Shown here in pieces: positions 62,574 through 64,000 of a stretch of 64,000 nt of DNA. The notes under the pieces are model-generated. The model was given only the letters and a program-made list of their open reading frames with translations. It did no database searches and had not been told where the DNA came from. The DNA is from Novosphingobium resinovorum (lineage in GTDB: Bacteria; Pseudomonadota; Alphaproteobacteria; Sphingomonadales; Sphingomonadaceae): NCBI RefSeq assembly GCF_001742225.1, contig NZ_CP017077.1, forward strand, positions 682,001-746,000, in the 5' to 3' direction. Each line of letters begins with the position of its first letter. Positions within the stretch are counted from its first letter, which is position 1. The position numbers were made by a program, and so were the translations under genes.

Positions 62574-64000
62574 ATGGAAGCCGCCGTTTCGCCCCTTCCT
62601 GACGATATCGAAGCGCTCAAGGCGCTGCTGGCGAGTGCGACCCAGCGGGCCAATGAGGCCGAAGCCAAGCTCGCCAATGCCCATGCCCGGGGGAGTGCCA
62701 CCGGGGCGGTGATCGCGCACCTCAAGCTGCAGATCGCCAAGCTCAGACGCGAGCAGTACGGCGCGAGCGCTAAGCGCACCCGCCGCCTGCTAAAACGGAT
62801 GGAACTGCAGCTCGAAGAGCTTGAGGACGATGCGGCTGAGGACAGTCTTGCTGCCGAAGTCGCGGCCGAGAAGACGGCGACCGTCACCGCCTTCGAGCGT
62901 AAGCGGCCGGGCAGAATGCCGTTTCCCGAGCTTCTGCTTCGCGAGAGGATTGTGGTGCCGGCACCGTGCTCTTGCCCGGCTTGCGGCGGGAGCCGGCTGT
63001 CCAAGCTTGGCGAGGATGTCAGCGAGACGCTTGAAGTGATCCCGCGCGCTCGGAATGTCGTCCAGGCCGTGCGCGAGAACTTCTCCTGCCGGGACTGCGA
63101 GACGATCACGCAGCCGCCCACGCCCTTCCACGTCGTGCCGCGTGGCTGGGCTGCCCCGAGCTTCCTCGCCATGCTGCTGTTCGAGAAGTACGGCCAGTAC
63201 TAACCCCTCAACCGCAAGGCGGAGCGTTTCGCCCGCGAGGGCGTACCGCTGAGCACCTCGACGCTCGCCGACCAGGTTGGTGCCGCCGCCTTCGCGCTGC
63301 TGCCGCTCTACCGCCTCATCGAGGCACACGTCCTCGCCGCCAAGCGATTGCATGGCGACGATACGACCGTGCCGGTCATGGCCAAGGTGAAGACCGATAC
63401 CGCCAGCCTACGGGTTTACGTGCGGGATGATCGACCATTCGCCGGCGCCGATCCGCCCGCGGCGCTGTTCCACTATTCGCGCGATAGGCGCGGCGAACGT
63501 CCAAGGGCGCATCTCGCATCCTGGTCAGGGATCCTGCAGGCCGATGCCTATGGCGGTTACGGCGAGCTATGCCCCCGGTCGCTTGCCTGCGCCTGTTCAT
63601 GAGGCCGGCTGCTTTGCTCACGCGAGACGCAAGTTCTTCGAACTGGCCGACGTCGCCAGCGCAGCCCGCAAAAAGAGCCGCGGCGATCATGCCGGCATGA
63701 TCTACCCGATCGCGCTAGAAGCCGTGCAGCGGATCGATGCGCTGTTCGATGTCGAGCGCGGCATCAATGGCCAGGACGCCGACGAGCGTCTCGCCGTACG
63801 CCGCGAGTTGAGCGGGCCCCTAATGGCTGAGCTCCACGCTTGGCTGACCAGCCAGCTCACCAGGCTGTCGCGCAACCACGATCTCGCCAAAGCCATCAAT
63901 TACATGCTGCGACGTTGGGATACCTTCGCCCACTTCCTCACCGACGGGAAGGTCTGTATGACCAACAACGCGGCAGAACGTGCGCTGCGTGCCACTAGGC
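62574..64000 (+). pseudogene. IS66-family transposase TnpC, nonsense and frameshift, runs off window
   Basis: From ATG 62574 the IS66 transposase shows the N-terminal leucine-zipper-like helix (IAHLKLQIAKLRREQYGASA), zinc-finger region (CSCPACGG, CRDCETI) and DDE core (HGDDTTVPVM, LQADAYGGYGELC, HARRKFFELADV, TNNAAERALR). A stop at 63201-63203 (TAA, normally Gln in GQYQPLNRK) and a frameshift near 63570-63590 break it. The end lies beyond the window. Confidence 0.88.

Overview
The window reads as GC-rich alphaproteobacterial DNA, most likely from a sphingomonad (Sphingomonas, Sphingobium or Novosphingobium type). Reasons are the TonB-dependent receptors, the large autotransporter, the GC-rich third codon positions, several small protein families that I associate with sphingomonads, and the mix of IS5, IS66, IS701, IS1182 and IS30 elements. 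No rRNA gene, complete tRNA gene or CRISPR array was seen. Assignments rest on motif reading without database searches.

Layout. 0-4.6 kb: the 3' part of a repeat-rich autotransporter overlapped by a TIGR03032-family gene. 4.8-11.6 kb: a decayed IS1182-type transposase, a same-strand DedA / MgtC / diguanylate cyclase cluster, a small basic protein, and an IS701-like element with clear terminal repeats that also encloses a small passenger gene. 11.6-18.1 kb: a GAF histidine kinase beside a decayed receiver gene, a small secreted basic protein, an S1/P1 nuclease, a decayed kinase fragment, a Nudix hydrolase, a class A acid phosphatase and a 2H phosphoesterase.

18.5-28.9 kb holds a compact chemosensory operon on the plus strand: a soluble receptor with two signalling tips, a triple-CheW protein, CheB, CheR, CheA, a STAS-like protein, CheY, a CheC-like phosphatase and a PAS-PAS hybrid kinase. 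Most junctions overlap by 4 bases or less. It is followed by a TonB-dependent siderophore receptor, a frameshifted GH15 glycosidase with an SDR, CorA and two small membrane proteins.

36-44 kb is a mobile-element zone. An IS5/IS427-type element (36523-39954) is split by a 2584 bp serine-recombinase element. An uninterrupted copy of the same IS at 43100-43947 lets the insertion be placed to the base, with a 2 bp GC core. Between them lie fragments (YihY, glycine-zipper, truncated TonB receptor) and an intact ParDE-type toxin-antitoxin pair.

44-64 kb is accessory DNA, mosaic and partly decayed. It has two HU/IHF-like genes, an inverted repeat of about 0.5 kb with arms about 10 kb apart (46.66-47.2 and 57.14-57.65 kb), an FeS-type photolyase coupled to a DUF2256 protein, a PRISE-type SDR divergent from an HxlR regulator, a deacetylase-like enzyme, two paralogous multi-pass membrane proteins, many very small genes, a minimal ATP-dependent ligase, and relics of IS30 and IS66. 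The IS66 copy runs off the right edge.
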